A stretch of DNA of 64,000 nucleotides from Sabellastarte sp. h YS-2021 (Eukaryota > Annelida > Polychaeta > Sabellida > Sabellidae): the NCBI GenBank assembly GCA_964017235.1, contig OZ024932.1, positions 80,603,451 to 80,667,450 on the forward strand, given 5' to 3'. Positions 23,511 to 36,500 of the stretch are shown here, piece after piece. The translations under genes were made by a program, and so were the position numbers. The notes beneath the pieces were generated by a model. The model saw only the letters and a program-made list of their open reading frames with translations. It searched no databases and was not told the origin of the DNA. Positions within the stretch are counted from its first letter, which is position 1. Each line of letters starts with the position of its first letter.

Positions 23511-25258
23511 TTCATGAAATCATGCACTAAATCACTTGTAACTTGAAAAGTGTTGCATTTAGAGCATTTTGTTAAAATATGTTATTCAGATACTTTTTTC
23601 ATAGCTACAACATGGTGAGTAACTTGGGTGTCTGTCTCAATAGCTAAGTGAGTAATAGCTACTTTTGGGCTTTTCAGTAACTTCCATCGTGAGTAAAATC
23701 ACTTGTAACTTGAAAACTATTGCATTTAGAGTATTTTGTTTCAATATGTTATTCAGCTATTTTTGGGTCAGCTATAACATAGTAAAATTTCAGACCTGTA
23801 GCTCATGGCATAGCTGAGTAATAGCTACTTTTAGGTTATCACTGTTGAGTAAATTGCTTATAACTTCAAAAGTATTACATTTAGAGTATTTTGTTTCAAT
23901 ATGTTATTCACCTATTTCGGAGTCAGCTATAACATAGTGAAGTTCCAGACCTGTGGCTCATTGCATAGCTGAGTAATAGCTACTTTGAAGTTCACACTGT
24001 TGAGTAAATCAGTTGTAATTGGAAAACTATTGCATTTACAGAAATTTGTGTAAATATGTTATTCAGCTATTTTTGGGTCAGCTATAACATAGTAAAATTT
24101 CAGACCTGTAGCTCATGGCATAGCTGAGTAATAGCTACTTTTAGGTTATCACTGTTGAGTAAATTGCTTATAACTTCAAAAGTATTACATTTAGAGTATT
24201 TTGTTTCAATATGTTATTCACCTATTTCGGAGTCAGCTATAACATAGTGAAGTTCCAGACCTGTGGCTCATTGCATAGCTGAGTAATAGCTACTTTGAAG
24301 TTCACACTGTTGAGTAAATCAGTTGTAATTGGAAAACTATTGCATTTACAGAAATTTGTGTAAATATGTTATTCAGCTACTTTTGGGTCAGCTATAACAT
24401 AGTAAAATTTCAGACCTGTAGCTCATGGCATAGCTGAGTAATAGCTACTTTTAGGTTATCACTGTTGAGTAAATTGCTTATAACTTCAAAAGTATTACAT
24501 TTAGAATATTTTGTTTCAATATGTTATTCACCTATTTCAGAGTCAGCCATAACATAGTGAAGTTCCAGACCTGTGGCTCATTGCATAGCTGAGTAATAGC
24601 TACTTTGAAGTTCACACTGTTGAGTGTTGAGTAAATCAGTTGTAATTGGAAAACTATTGCATTTACAGAAATTTGTGTAAATATGTTATTCAGCTACTTT
24701 TGGGTCAGCTATAACATAGTGAAATTACAGACCTGTAGCTCATGGCACAACTGAGCAATAGCTATTTTCAGGTACTGACTGTTGAGTAAATGACTTGTAA
24801 CTTGAAAAATATTGCATTTGGAGTATTTTGTTAAAATATGTTGTTCACCTACTTTTGGGTCAGCTATAACGTCGTGAAATTACAGACTTATAGCTCATGG
24901 CATAGCTGAGCAATAGCTATTTTCAGGTTCTCACTATTGAGTAAATCAGTTGTAACTTGAAAACTATTGCATTTACAGTATTTTGCTTAAATATGTTGTT
25001 CACCTAATTTTGGGTCAGCTATAACATAGAAAAAATTCAGACATGTAGCTCATTGCATAGCTGAGTAATAGCTACTTTGAGGTTATCACTGTTGAGTAAA
25101 TCAGTTATAACGTGAAAACTATTACATTTACAGTATTTTGTTTAAATATGTTATTCACATAATTTTTGGTCAGCTATAACAGAGTGAAATTGCAGACCTC
25201 TATGTCATGGCATAGCTTACCAATATCTACTTTCAGGTTCTCACTGTTGAGTAAATCA
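23510..25258. repeat. 155-bp satellite B array, inverted relative to copies 1 and 2
   Basis: Eleven or so B monomers in the orientation seen in HINE-1 copy 3, for example GTCAGCTATAACATAG and GCTCATGGCATAGCTGAG. A three-monomer block repeats at about 23830-24440. This array lies outside any intact HINE-1. Confidence 0.85.
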
Positions 25259-25263
25259 TTGTA

Positions 25264-26888
25264 TCCACTGGATAGCCGCAGTGTGTAGAGAGATTTCACC
25301 ATTACCGCTCTAACGAAAAAAATATTATAGCTAGCCTTCTCAAGTTTGCAAGGTATATTAGAGGGTACACCACAGTATTCTATTGGTAGGCTTTATGTCT
25401 AAATTAGGCCTGTGGCTAAATTACTTGCCTACTAAAAATGAGTAATTCTGCATTTTCTCTAAAAGTATTGCAGATAGCAAATTTTTCTTAAATAACTCAT
25501 TCACCTACTTTTGGGAGAGCTTTCACATGCTGAAGTTCCAGACCTGTAGGTAATTACTCACCTACTCAAAATGAGTAAATGCAAATTATCTCTAAAAGTA
25601 TTGCAGATAGCCAATTTTTCTCAAATAACTCATTCACCTACTTTTGGGAGAGCTTTCACTTGGTGAAGTTTCAGACCCGTAGGTAATTACTCACCTACTG
25701 AAAATGAGTAAATGCAAATTATCTCTAAAAGTATTCCAGATAGCCAATTTTTGTCAAATAACTCCTTCACCTACTTTTGGGAGACCTTTCACTTGGTGAA
25801 GTTTCAGACCTGTAGCTAATGATTCACCTACTCAAAATGAGTAAATGCTAATTATCTCTAAAAGTATTGCAGATATCCAATTTTTACCAAATAACTCATT
25901 CATCTACTTTTGGGAGAGCTTTCACATGGTGAAGTTTCAGACCCATAGCTAATTATTCACCTACTCAAAATGAGTAAATGCAAATTATCTCTAAAAGTAT
26001 TGCAGATAGCCAATTTTTCTCAAATAACTCATTCACCTACTTTTGGGAGAGCTTTCACTTGGTGAAGTTTCAGACCCGTAGGTAATTACTCACCTACTGA
26101 AAATGAGTAAATGCAAATTATCTCTAAAAGTATTCCAGATAGCCAATTTTTGTCAAATAACTCCTTCACCTACTTTTGGGAGACCTTTCACTTGGTGAAG
26201 TTTCAGACCTGTAGCTAATTATTCACCTACTCAAAATGAGTAAATACTAATTATCTCTAAAAGCATTGCAGATATCCAATTTTTATCAAATAACTCATTC
26301 ATCTACTTTTGGGACAGCTTTCACATGGTGAAGTTCCAGACCCGTAGGTAATTACTCACCTACTGAAAATGAGTAAATTCGAATTATCTCTAAAAGTATT
26401 GTAGGTAGCCAATTTTTCTCAAATAACTCATTCGCCTACTTTTGAGAGAGCTTTCACTTGGTGAAGTTTCAGACCTGTAGCTAATTATTCACCTACTCAA
26501 AATGAGTAAATGCGAATTATCTCTAGAAGTATTGCAGATAGCCAGTATTTCTCAAATAACTCATTAATATAAAAACAACTTATAGGAAGTCATGGGCTGC
26601 AAATCTTGTCATGTGGTCAGATTTGACCTTGGGCCCCTCCTGCTTATTATTGGTCCTAGAGGTTTGCAATGTGAAAACGACTTATAGGAAATCATGGGCT
26701 GCGAATCTTTTGATCAGGTCAGACTTCACCTTGGGCCCCTGCTACAGGGTCAAATAAGGGTAACCAAACTTAAAAGTGCTTTCAGCTTGCTTATTAACGA
26801 AAAATGCTGTTTATCTTCTAAACTATGTTAGTTGGCCTTTGTCGGTGGATACATCCAGCATCTGGCCACAGATGCGTCCTTAGTCTAG
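25264..26888 (+). mobile_element. Helitron-like element with CTAG end
   Basis: The 5' end is A|TCCACTGGATAGCCGCAG. The 3' end has a perfect 7-bp-stem hairpin, GCATCTGGCCACAGATGC at 26858-26875, nine bases before CTAG (26885-26888), followed by T. This is the textbook Helitron terminus. The interior is ~133-bp satellite C and two A units. No Rep-helicase is encoded. Confidence 0.6.
25430..26570. repeat. ~133-bp satellite C array
   Basis: About eight monomers containing AACTCATTCACCTACTTTTG and TTATCTCTAAAAGTATTGCA. The same satellite dominates 43205-43440 and 47925-50435 inside the unrelated family E element. Confidence 0.88.
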
Positions 26889-27113
26889 TTTTGACTATAT
26901 TTTTTCCATTGTTCTAAGATAAGTGCAAAATAAAGGGAAATGTGGTGCATCATGATGGCTATAGGGGTGTTAGGAGACTATCTTGTTAAAAAAGATTCCT
27001 ATTTTCACTATATTTTTTCAGTAATATTCCTATTTTATTCCTATTTTTTGACTCCCGAAATTCCTATTTTCCTATTTTCTGAAACCCACTTGTAACTTGA
27101 CGCCCTGCAAAAG

Positions 27114-27815
27114 ATGTAATCCTCAGTTTGTTTGAGGATGAGACCTAACAGCTAGGCCCCAGTAGTACACCATATGACCAATAAATCTAACATCTGATTT
27201 TATTGAAATCATCAAATCAATGATGAAAGACAGTGTACTTTATCTAATATGTAATATATTCATGGTTATACTGAAGCTCTGATGTATTCTCAACAATGTT
27301 ACCACAATGGAATCATTTATATTTAGTGTTAACATTGTAATAAAACTTGTATGACTACATAATCAATGGCCATTCGCAAAAAATATGAGAATAATAACAG
27401 CCTCATATAGTAAACATTGAAGAGTGGAAACATTAAATATTAAACTCAACCATTGAGTCTATCAGTTGAGCAAAAATATTATTTTAGTGGTTTCTTAAAA
27501 CACATGTTAACAGTTTTCATCTACTCTAGAATGTTAGAGTCAAATATATAACAATAAATTAATGGCAGCTTTTATTAACCTAAGGCACACATGATTTCAC
27601 ATGTTTGCATTGTGGGTTAGTATGCAAATTAATTTTATCCATTATCAGTTATGTTTTGGGCGGAATATATTGATCAAGGTATGAAACTGACACACTTGTT
27701 TTACAATATCCTGTATTTCAATGATGTTATTTCATTTTAACACAAGTATATGAAACTAAATGAATTGTTTCATACTATTGAATCATTGCAGCTATCTTAT
27801 TGATATGTTCCAGTT
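27114..27815. other. AT-rich unique-looking DNA, no gene
   Basis: No ORF with a domain. An octamer-like ATGCAAAT lies near 27621. Nothing else stands out. Confidence 0.4.
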
Positions 27816-28790
27816 TTTATGTCGCCACTCTGCGGTGTTGGCGTCCGCGTGAACAACTTCTCCAAAACTACAAGGCCTAGAGACATGTTGTTTTTTAAAG
27901 AGATACCTTATCTATCAAGGATGAAAATTTGTTCAAGGCATGCAAATCTGTCTGTTCGTCTGTTTGCTAGAGCCATTACAAGGGAGGTAAACCCCACCAA
28001 AAGTGTGAAAATTTCAACACTTTATCACAATTTTCTCAGTGACTATTGCAGGGATTTCTCTCATATCTTGCATATATGTACTAGACCACAAGTAGATTCC
28101 CTTGTGTGAGTGTCAGACCTGGATCTTCATTATTTTTTTACGAATTTTTAAAATAATTTTTAATGCATTAAAATTAATGAAATGATGCACTAAATCAATT
28201 ATAACTTGAAAAGTATTGCATATAGAGCATTTTGTTAAAATATGTTATTCAGCTACTTTTTCCATAGCTACAACATGGTGAGTAACTACGGTGTGTATCT
28301 CAAGAGCTAAGTGAGTAATAGCTACTTTTGGACTTTTCAGTAACTTCCATCATCAGTAAAATCACTTGTAACTTGAAAACTATTGCATTAAGAGAATTTT
28401 GTGTAAATATGTTATTCAGCTACTTTTGAGTCAGCTATAACATAGTACAATTTCAGACCTGTAGCTTATGGCATAGCTGAATAATAGCTACTTTTAGGTT
28501 ATCACTGTTGAGTAAATCACTTATAACTTGAAAACTATTGCATTTAGATTATTTAGTTTCAGTATGTTATTCACCTATTTTGGGTTCGGCTATAACATAG
28601 TAAAATTAAAACTATTGCATTTGCAATATTTTCTTTAAATATGTTTTTAACTTTCTTTTTACACCTTAACAGTTACCTTCTTACTTTCCTTCTAAACACC
28701 ATTTCCAGGGCACAACTTTTGTGTCCTTCTGAAATTCAAAACACACAGTCAGCTGACACAGACCCTGTTCACGGGCACTGATTGCTTGTT
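27816..28790 (+). mobile_element. HINE-1 copy 4, short and degraded
   Basis: 5' domain from TTTTTATGTC, about three B monomers, then the 3' domain with TCAGCTGACA and a decayed hairpin (CCTGTTCACGGGCACT) before CTTGTT at 28785-28790. The first ~30 bases of the usual 5' terminus, including both TCAGCTGAC motifs, are missing. ATGTC joins directly to GCCACTCTGCGG, as expected for a deletion between the two ATGTC repeats. The 96-residue ORF at 27819-28109 is non-coding readthrough. Confidence 0.7.
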
Positions 28791-28883
28791 CAATATCATC
28801 TTGTCGTCTTTGTGAACATTAAGATCATTATGTCCAATTTACTGAGGCCCTTTATTTGTAGAAAATAGAGTGCTCTGCATTTT

Positions 28884-30474
28884 TACCCCACAGCCCTTTA
28901 GGACTGTCGGGGTATTGTTTTCATCCATGGTGTCGAGATGGGCGAGTGGGCTTGCGGTCGGGCGGGTGGGTGGATGGCTGGAAAAAAGTTTGTCCAGGCT
29001 GTATCTCAGAAACCATAAGGTGCAGGAAGTTGATACTTGGTAGGGACATTGGTTCGGAGGTGTAGGTGTGCAGTGTCATGGTCTGATCTCAATTGAACTT
29101 GCCCTAGTGACCTTGAGTTTTAAAATCTTGTCCGGGTGACATCTCAGAAACCTTAAAGTGTAGGAAGTTGATATTTGGTAGGGACATTGGTTAGGGGGTG
29201 TAGGTGTGCACTGTCATAGTGTGACCTTGATTTGACCTTTGACCTAGCCATAGTGACCTTGGCCTATAAAATATTGTCCGGGCTATATCTCGGAAACCAT
29301 AAGCTGTAGAAAGTTGATACGTGGTAGGGACATTGGTTAGGGGGTGTAGGTGTGTAACATCATGGTCTGACCTTGATTTGACCTTGCTGGAGTGACCTTG
29401 ACTTATAAAATCTTGTCCTGGCTGTATCTCGGAAACCGTTAGGTCTAGGAAGTTGATACTTGGTAGGGACATTGGTTAGGGGATGTAGGTGTGCAATGTC
29501 ATGGTGTGACCTTGATTTGACCTTGCCGTAGTGACCTTAACCTATAAAATCTTGTCCAGGCTATATCTCGGAAACGGTGGATGAAGTTGATACTGGGTAG
29601 GGACATTGGTTAAGAGGTGTAGGTGTGCATCGTCATGGTGTGATCTTGATTTGACCTTTCCATAGTGACCTTGACCTATAAAATCTTGTCCGGGTTAGAT
29701 CTCGGAAACTGTAAGGTGTAGGAAGTTGATACTTGGTAAGGACGTTGGTTAGGGGGTGTAGGTGTGCAACCTCATGCTTGACCTTGATTTTGACCTTGCG
29801 GTGGTGACCTTGACCTGTAAAATCTTGTCCGGGCTGTATCTCAGAAGCTGTAAGGTGTAGGAAGTTGATACTTGATAGGGATATTGGTTAGGGGTTGTAG
29901 GTGTGCAGCATGATGGTGTGACCTTGATTTGACCTTTGACCTTGTCATAGTGACCATGAGTTTTAACATCTTGTCTGGGCTATTTCTTGGATTCCATAAG
30001 GTGTAGAAGGTTAACACTTGGTATGGATATTGGTTACAGAGAGTCGATGTACATCATTATGTGACCCTTTTGTTCTGCCAAAGTGTGATCACCAGCCATA
30101 TTTGAGACATATTTCTCTTATGACAAAGATATATGGATTGCTGCAATGGATTATTATATGCACTTTTACATAATTGTGCTGTTTCCATTGACAGCTATTC
30201 TCCAATTAATAAATTTTACAGCTTCATATTTTAGTTGACTGATTAATGCTGTCATCTTGCTATTGAATCGCCTTGTTTTAGTACTTTAGCTTCACATACA
30301 TTTTATTTCTCTTCGATGTTATTTTCTCCACTTAAACGTTATTTGGACTTTATATAAGTGACACTGTGCTGAAAGTATCCCAGTCTTTGTACTATTTCAC
30401 TACTTTTATATGTCATGGTGTTAAAAACTATTTTCCCAGGCTGTCGGATATGGGCATCTCTGATGCTAATTTTT
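28884..30474 (-). mobile_element. Family D Helentron-like element, copy 2
   Basis: Imperfect terminal hairpin TACCCCACAGCCCTTTAGG at 28884-28914, a D array (28980-30010) and a unique domain ending in the subterminal inverted repeat GGCTGTCGGATA (30439-30450) and ATGCTAATTTTT (30474). More diverged than copies 1 and 3. Its right end is 30 bp upstream of the first coding exon of the PC-esterase gene. Confidence 0.65.
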
Positions 30475-30503
30475 CTTTTGCTGTAATGATTTTATTCTTT
30501 CAG

Positions 30504-30576
30504 ATGAGTATCTTCAGCAGAAGTCATGTTGAGAAGCTTCTGTACAATAAATTTATTGTCATCATTGGAGATTCTG
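30504..30576 (+). CDS. PC-esterase gene, coding exon 1
   Basis: Starts ATGAGTATC and encodes the hydrophobic strand FIVII followed by GDS. It ends in phase 1 at donor G|GTAATAG. The codon after the catalytic Ser is split between exons 1 and 2. Confidence 0.82.
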
Positions 30577-33500
30577 GTAATAGCTGAGGTTTATATCTTT
30601 GGCTTATTCTGGTTAGGTTTGCAACCATTCTCCATTGTAAACCTGTTAAACTCTTTTATTTGTGCTGGCTTTGTGGAAGAATTTCTGTCAGAATTAGATT
30701 TATAAATCAGATTATTTGTTAGGGTACATGTCTCCTTTATACAAAACTACTTTATAATTAAAAAGGTCCTGATTAGTCAAACTCCATGTTGATATGATTT
30801 TCAGAATCAAGTGGTCTTAGTTACTGACTAGTAGTCTTTGATACTGAAAGGGCTTTGTGGTGTAGTTGTTAACGTACTCACCTCCCACCTCTGAGGTCAA
30901 AGGTTTGAAACCTGGAGTTGACCCTATGTGAGAAAATTGGTAGTTAGTTACTGATGATTGTTAGTTCACAGTGCAGAATCTTCCTTATCTGTTATGTTCT
31001 GGTTTCCTCTTAAACTACCCATCATGAAATAACCTACACAATGGATTGAATGTGACATTAAACCCAGAATAGTTTTAATTCTTAGTTACTGACTATTTCA
31101 TGATATATATTGTGAGTTTTATAATGCATTCTTTGAGATATGAGCATTGAAAGAAACTTTTAACATTTTAACAAAAAATGTCTGAATGATTTGTTCACAA
31201 ATACTTTGTGATTTTATTTTAGTCCAGAGGACAGTTTATAAGGACTTGCTTTGTCTACTTACTAGTGGAGATTTGTTGCAGAATCGTCATCTCAAGGCCA
31301 AGGTAAAACTGCTTGGGATGTACTCTGAACATTCTACCCCTGCATTATTAACAACAATTTAGTATTGATTAACAACCTTACTTGCAATCCATTGAATAGA
31401 TACCATTAAGCTGACAGTGTTGATACTTAAGGCACAGTCTTCAGTTTGATATCATTAACTCCACAAAATTGGTTAGTTTTATCCCTTGTGTGCTGACCAG
31501 ATTACTAAAATAAGTTAGATAACTCAAAGTGTACCAGACCAATGTTTTAGTGGATGTATAGAATAGTCCAAAATTAACTTGTTAAACTGTTGTAACAAGT
31601 GGGTTGCAGATGTGGATTGAATGAACTTGGGTGATTTTTCCAGTTAACATATGGCTATGAAGATTATACAATATAGTGTATATTACTAGAACCTCCAGTA
31701 TCTGCAAGATTTCATTTGTGTTGTGGTCAACATCCAGTTGTACTTTCTAAGAAGTACATCTTTAGATGTTGGGACTTCAAACCTGCCTTCTGTAATAACT
31801 AAATTTCAAGTACACTTATTCTACCTTTATAGAATTTATTCTATTGTGTGATAGTACTACAGGTTTCACTTGATGGATTTGATAATAATAGCAATAACAA
31901 TAATAATAAAAACACTTATATACTGCAGAATTAATAAGAATCCTCAAATGTGCTAGAACTCAGAAACAGGGAGTCCAAAACTAACTGTTTGTCAACATTA
32001 GAAGTTAGAATGTTGTCATTGCTTGAGGAATAGCATAGTTGTCTGAGTGCTATTACATCTGTACCTCGAGTGTAATGTGATTATTTTAGGGAGAAGATTC
32101 AGTCTTTGGAGACAAACTGTTGGAGGGTTCTGCATTAACAAATGGCAAGTGGTACCGTGAGGTGAGGCAGTATCACACTCCTACATACCTTATCAGGTAC
32201 CTAATGATTTGTGTTTTGCTATAAATCCACAATACTGTTTTGAAAATTTTTTTTATTTATTTAAACATATTAACTTTTTAGTACTTAGTTATTTCCAATG
32301 TAGAATCTTGTCTACTAGTATGCACTACTGTGAAGTGAATAGGAATGGAAAACCTACATAAAAGGGGCCAAATTTTTTCAGTTTTTGACACAAGCCAAAT
32401 TTTGCTTGTGACCATAATTGTTACAAGCAGTTTCTAGGAACAACAAGCAAAAAATGTGGTGGGGTATCTACATTTTTTAAATGTGTTAAATGGTGCTGTG
32501 TATTAACTTTTGAAAGTTAGGGTATTGGCCAAAGAAAAATAAAATAAAAATTTGTGTCTCATTGAGTGTTTTATTCAGGGACAAAATTAAATGTTTGCCA
32601 TAAGTCCAATTTTGCTTGTCACAAAAGTTTTTACAATTTCTAGAAATGACAGATTGTTTCTTGCATCTGGTGAATTTCAGACCCTGATATACCTGGCCAA
32701 CCACTTAACATGGTGGTAAATTACCTGACAGGTAACATGCTCTGCTAAGTCTACTTCTATGTCTGCAGCTGTGGGTTTGAATCTAACACATGACTTAAAT
32801 AGGAAAGTTGGTAGTTGCTTATGCAAGTAGTTTACAGAATTATGACTGATAGGCACCGACGTCCTCCATTCATTTAATTATTGTGAACTTGTGGTGCAGA
32901 ACTTGTGTTGAAAGTGATAGTAAATTGAGACATATCAAGAAGTGTATTTCATCAGGCAAGTCAACTTATAATACCTATAATTATTTCAACATATGAAACT
33001 CTGCATTCCTGAACAAAAGTATATTGGTAACACCATTCAGAATTAGTATATGGTCACATATTTATAGGCAAGGGCATACATGCAAAACTTCTAAGAATGA
33101 ATGCCATTAAAAGTAACTACTATGGGTTCTGGGTCATATATTTTGATGTATGGCTGTGTGTACATGGGGTCCATCTAATAGGCCAAACTATTGTCAATGT
33201 TTTGACAAAGCATACACAATTATTGCACTTCAGATTGGGGAAATTGCAATTCATTTCACTGATGATAAGCCAGTGGACTTACTCCAAGTCTATCATTAAC
33301 CTGAACAGTTAAATTTGAATTGGAAACTTAGTTCATTATACCACCAATATTCTGGAGTAAGGGGAATAGTTTCTAAAAATACAAATTGTCAGGGCTGTCT
33401 GTTTCTCCAAGTCGTAGTACCCATATATTACACAAAAGACAAAAGGACTTTGTGAAAGTTTAATAAGCCAGTGGATGTGAAACCTACCTTGCGCCATTGA

Positions 33501-36500
33501 TAGCTGCACTTATCTGAACTTTCCAGGTTTTACTTTGTGACCCGCTGTTATAGTGATTATATGGAAACTATTTTACTGGACCTATCCAAAGACCCTGTAG
33601 TGGATGTGCTTGTCATGAACTCCTGTCTCTGGGATGTCTCAAGGTAAGATTGCTCTGAGACAATTAATGTATTTAAGAAAATTCCAGTATCCCCACATCT
33701 TGTTATATTGCGGTGGGTATTGCAAGAGAAATCAATACAGATTTCAAAAGTGCTTGCTGACTGTTTTAGGAAAATTTTAAAAAAGAAGCACAAATTTTAA
33801 TGCCAAGGTTCTTACATTTGTCATAAAATATTTCACTGACATCAGTGACATGTATGTAAAGTCATTGATTCAAATCTGACCCCAGACCCCAGTACCCAAG
33901 AAATAAGATTCCAATGTATTATTTTATTCTCAGTTTGCCTATTTCAATATGACTTCCTGTGTTGAGTGATTTACCTGTGCTGTGCTCCGTATCGGCTATG
34001 TTTTCATAACAACTGCCCCATAATCTTATGTTATTGCTAACTAATTGTTAACTGCTATTTATTGCTAATAAATTGTTCAGATGTCTTTTCAAGGTAAACT
34101 GTCTTCATTAAGACCAAATAATAGGTCCATTTTATTGCGTAAAATACCCTTACCTTATCCTCACTAGTGCTTACGTGTTAGCGGGAGCGTACATGGACGA
34201 CCAGACGAGAATATTGTTTTTGAAACGAATATCCTTGTCGGTACCAGTACGTATGCGCATGACTGCGCATGCGCCTACACTGGAATAACCCCTATTAGCC
34301 TCACTTTTAATTTGGTCGTCAGGGAGTGTACATCGTAAACAAAGATTGTTTTCAACTATGGCAGAAGGTCAAATAAAAAGTAAAGGACAGAAGTTAGCGG
34401 CTGGTTGTCGCCATACTTCTTTTGAATGGGATCACCATCGTTTCTGCCTCTCTTGTAGAGAGAAGAACAAAGGTGATGACGTCTGTGTTACTTCTAAAGA
34501 GGAGGATTGCTTTGTATGCCTCCAATTCACGGCTGATCAGAAGAAAAAACTCAAAGCAAGGAAAGCTTATGAGAAGAAAAAATCCACTAAAGAAACGATC
34601 TCTAAAGAGGTCGAAGATTCCCTTCTAGGGTCTGAAGATATTCAGCCCTCTCAAGCTACCAGTAAAGAAAAGTCTTCCCATTTACCTTCCACTTCTTCTT
34701 CCTCTACTGTGTCTAATGATCCCTTACAGCTTATACTAGCACGTCTAGAAGCTATGCAGGGTCGTATTCAGGTTTTAGAAACTAAAACCACAGAGACAGC
34801 TACACAAGAGGTTTTTGGAGAGACTACAAGTCGTGAAGATGCCAGATCCATTTTTGCTACGACTGAAGAAGAAGATCATAGTGTGGCGCAAGAAGAAATA
34901 GAGCAGAGAACGCATCACAAACGAGCGCGTTCTCTCTCTCCTCACTCTGAACAAAAATTTTCTTCGAAAGAAGAAGAGATAGACGAAGATCCTTCCTACA
35001 GACAGTTTTTAGCCTCTATTAGGGGTTTGTTAGAACTTTCAACTCCAGAGGAATATAAGGAGGTTCCATCGAAGATCTTTGGGTCGAAGGACCGAAAGAA
35101 GAAATTATCTGTCTTACCTATGTGTTTACCTCCAGTGGTGGAAATTAATGCTAGATGGTCAGAATTGGAAAAGAAAGTTGCAGGGAATCCATCTGAGAAT
35201 GGGGAGAGACTTCACTCAGCACCTTTCAATTCAGATACATTTCTACCTTATACCAGACCCAACATGAAGTTCTACAGGTCTACTACTTCTGAATTTGCCA
35301 TCTCTGCACCTAAATGTCAAGATTCCTTCAAATCTATTTGCTCAAAATCTACCTCTGCTCCATCTTACATTTCTGTTCCAACTCGTCAGTTTACTACTAT
35401 GGAATCAGTAAAACGCGAGCATGTTCAGGTGTTGGGGTTTGTCAGTCACTTTATTAGGGCTCTTGAGAAATGTGCATCTAATATGGAGGAGATTGTACAG
35501 TCTGGTGCTTCCAACATGGAAGACAGTCTCAGTAAGGATATGGAAGAACTGATGTCTTACATTCAGCTACAGTATTCAACTATAGCTTCCATTGAAAGAG
35601 CTCTGGAAACTGTTGTGGAAGCTTCAATGACAATGTCCTGCAATATGCAGCTTGCTAGGAGGGATACTATCTTAAAGTACTCAGCCCCTCACTTACACGA
35701 GCACGATAGGAACAGATTGAGGAGATCTGGTTTCACTTCAACAGATTTGTTTTCGCCCTCAGTTCTCAACAATGTGGAGAACAAATACGAACGCAGCCGT
35801 TCTCCCAAAAGACAGAAGATGGATTCGAAACCCATTTTCAATTCTAGGAAAGGAAGGGCTGACTACAATAATTCTTCATTTCCAAACACATCCTCAAAGA
35901 ATTCTTTTCGTGGCCAGCAAGATAACAAGCCACAATTCAAACCCACACAGGCCACCAGAGGAGGTCGTGGGGGGAGAAGGAAATGACTATACTCAAGAAG
36001 CATTGCTACCTGGAGGCCGTTTACAGTTATTCTACAAGGTATGGAAAGAAAACGGTTGTCATCCCAGAGTTGTGCACATTCTACAACACGGTTACGAGAT
36101 CATTTTGAAAGATCCAATCGAATTGGCTCGACATCCCACAATTCACAGTGGTTATGCCAATCAACAAAAACAAAACTTCCTGTTGGAATGTGTACAGCAA
36201 ATGTTACAGAAAAAAGCAGTGATTCCGGTAAGAATGTCTGCAACTCTGGGATTTCACAGCAGGTTATTTCTAGTACCAAAGCCGGGGAAAAAATGGCGCC
36301 CAGTAATAGATCTCAGTGTTCTCAACAGTCATTTAACAGTTCCAACATTCAAAATGGAAACCGCCGAGGTGATAAGAAACTCCATTTGCAAAGGGGAGTG
36401 GGTAGTTTCTGTAGATCTTACAGACGCGTATTTTCACATTCCTATTCACCAAAGATCTCAAAGCCTACTTCGGTTTCATGTAGGGGGGCGTTCGTTCCAG

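Larger units (their letters stand above)
21958..27107. mobile_element. TIR element with 6-bp target duplication (CAGGGCGTCAAGTT)
   Basis: The ends CAGGGCGTCAAGTT (21958) and AACTTGACGCCCTG (to 27107) are perfect inverted copies. They are flanked by CAAAAG at 21952-21957 and 27108-27113. Both subterminal regions are packed with TTCCTATTTTT words in the same orientation. The interior is other elements (Helitron-like units, satellites B and C) and no transposase. The 6-bp duplication and CAGGG termini are compatible with some hAT groups; classification is tentative. Confidence 0.7.

Noticed and set aside
23019..25263. One large Helitron from 22280 to 26888
   Set aside because: A second CTAG end at 23018 and a second TC start at 25264 are better explained by two units with other material between them.
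30850..30920. tRNA gene
   Set aside because: A and B boxes are present but the cloverleaf stems are not, and a SINE body follows.
34346..34357. Gag start at 34346
   Set aside because: The codon there is TTG; the first ATG, with a good Kozak context, is at 34358.
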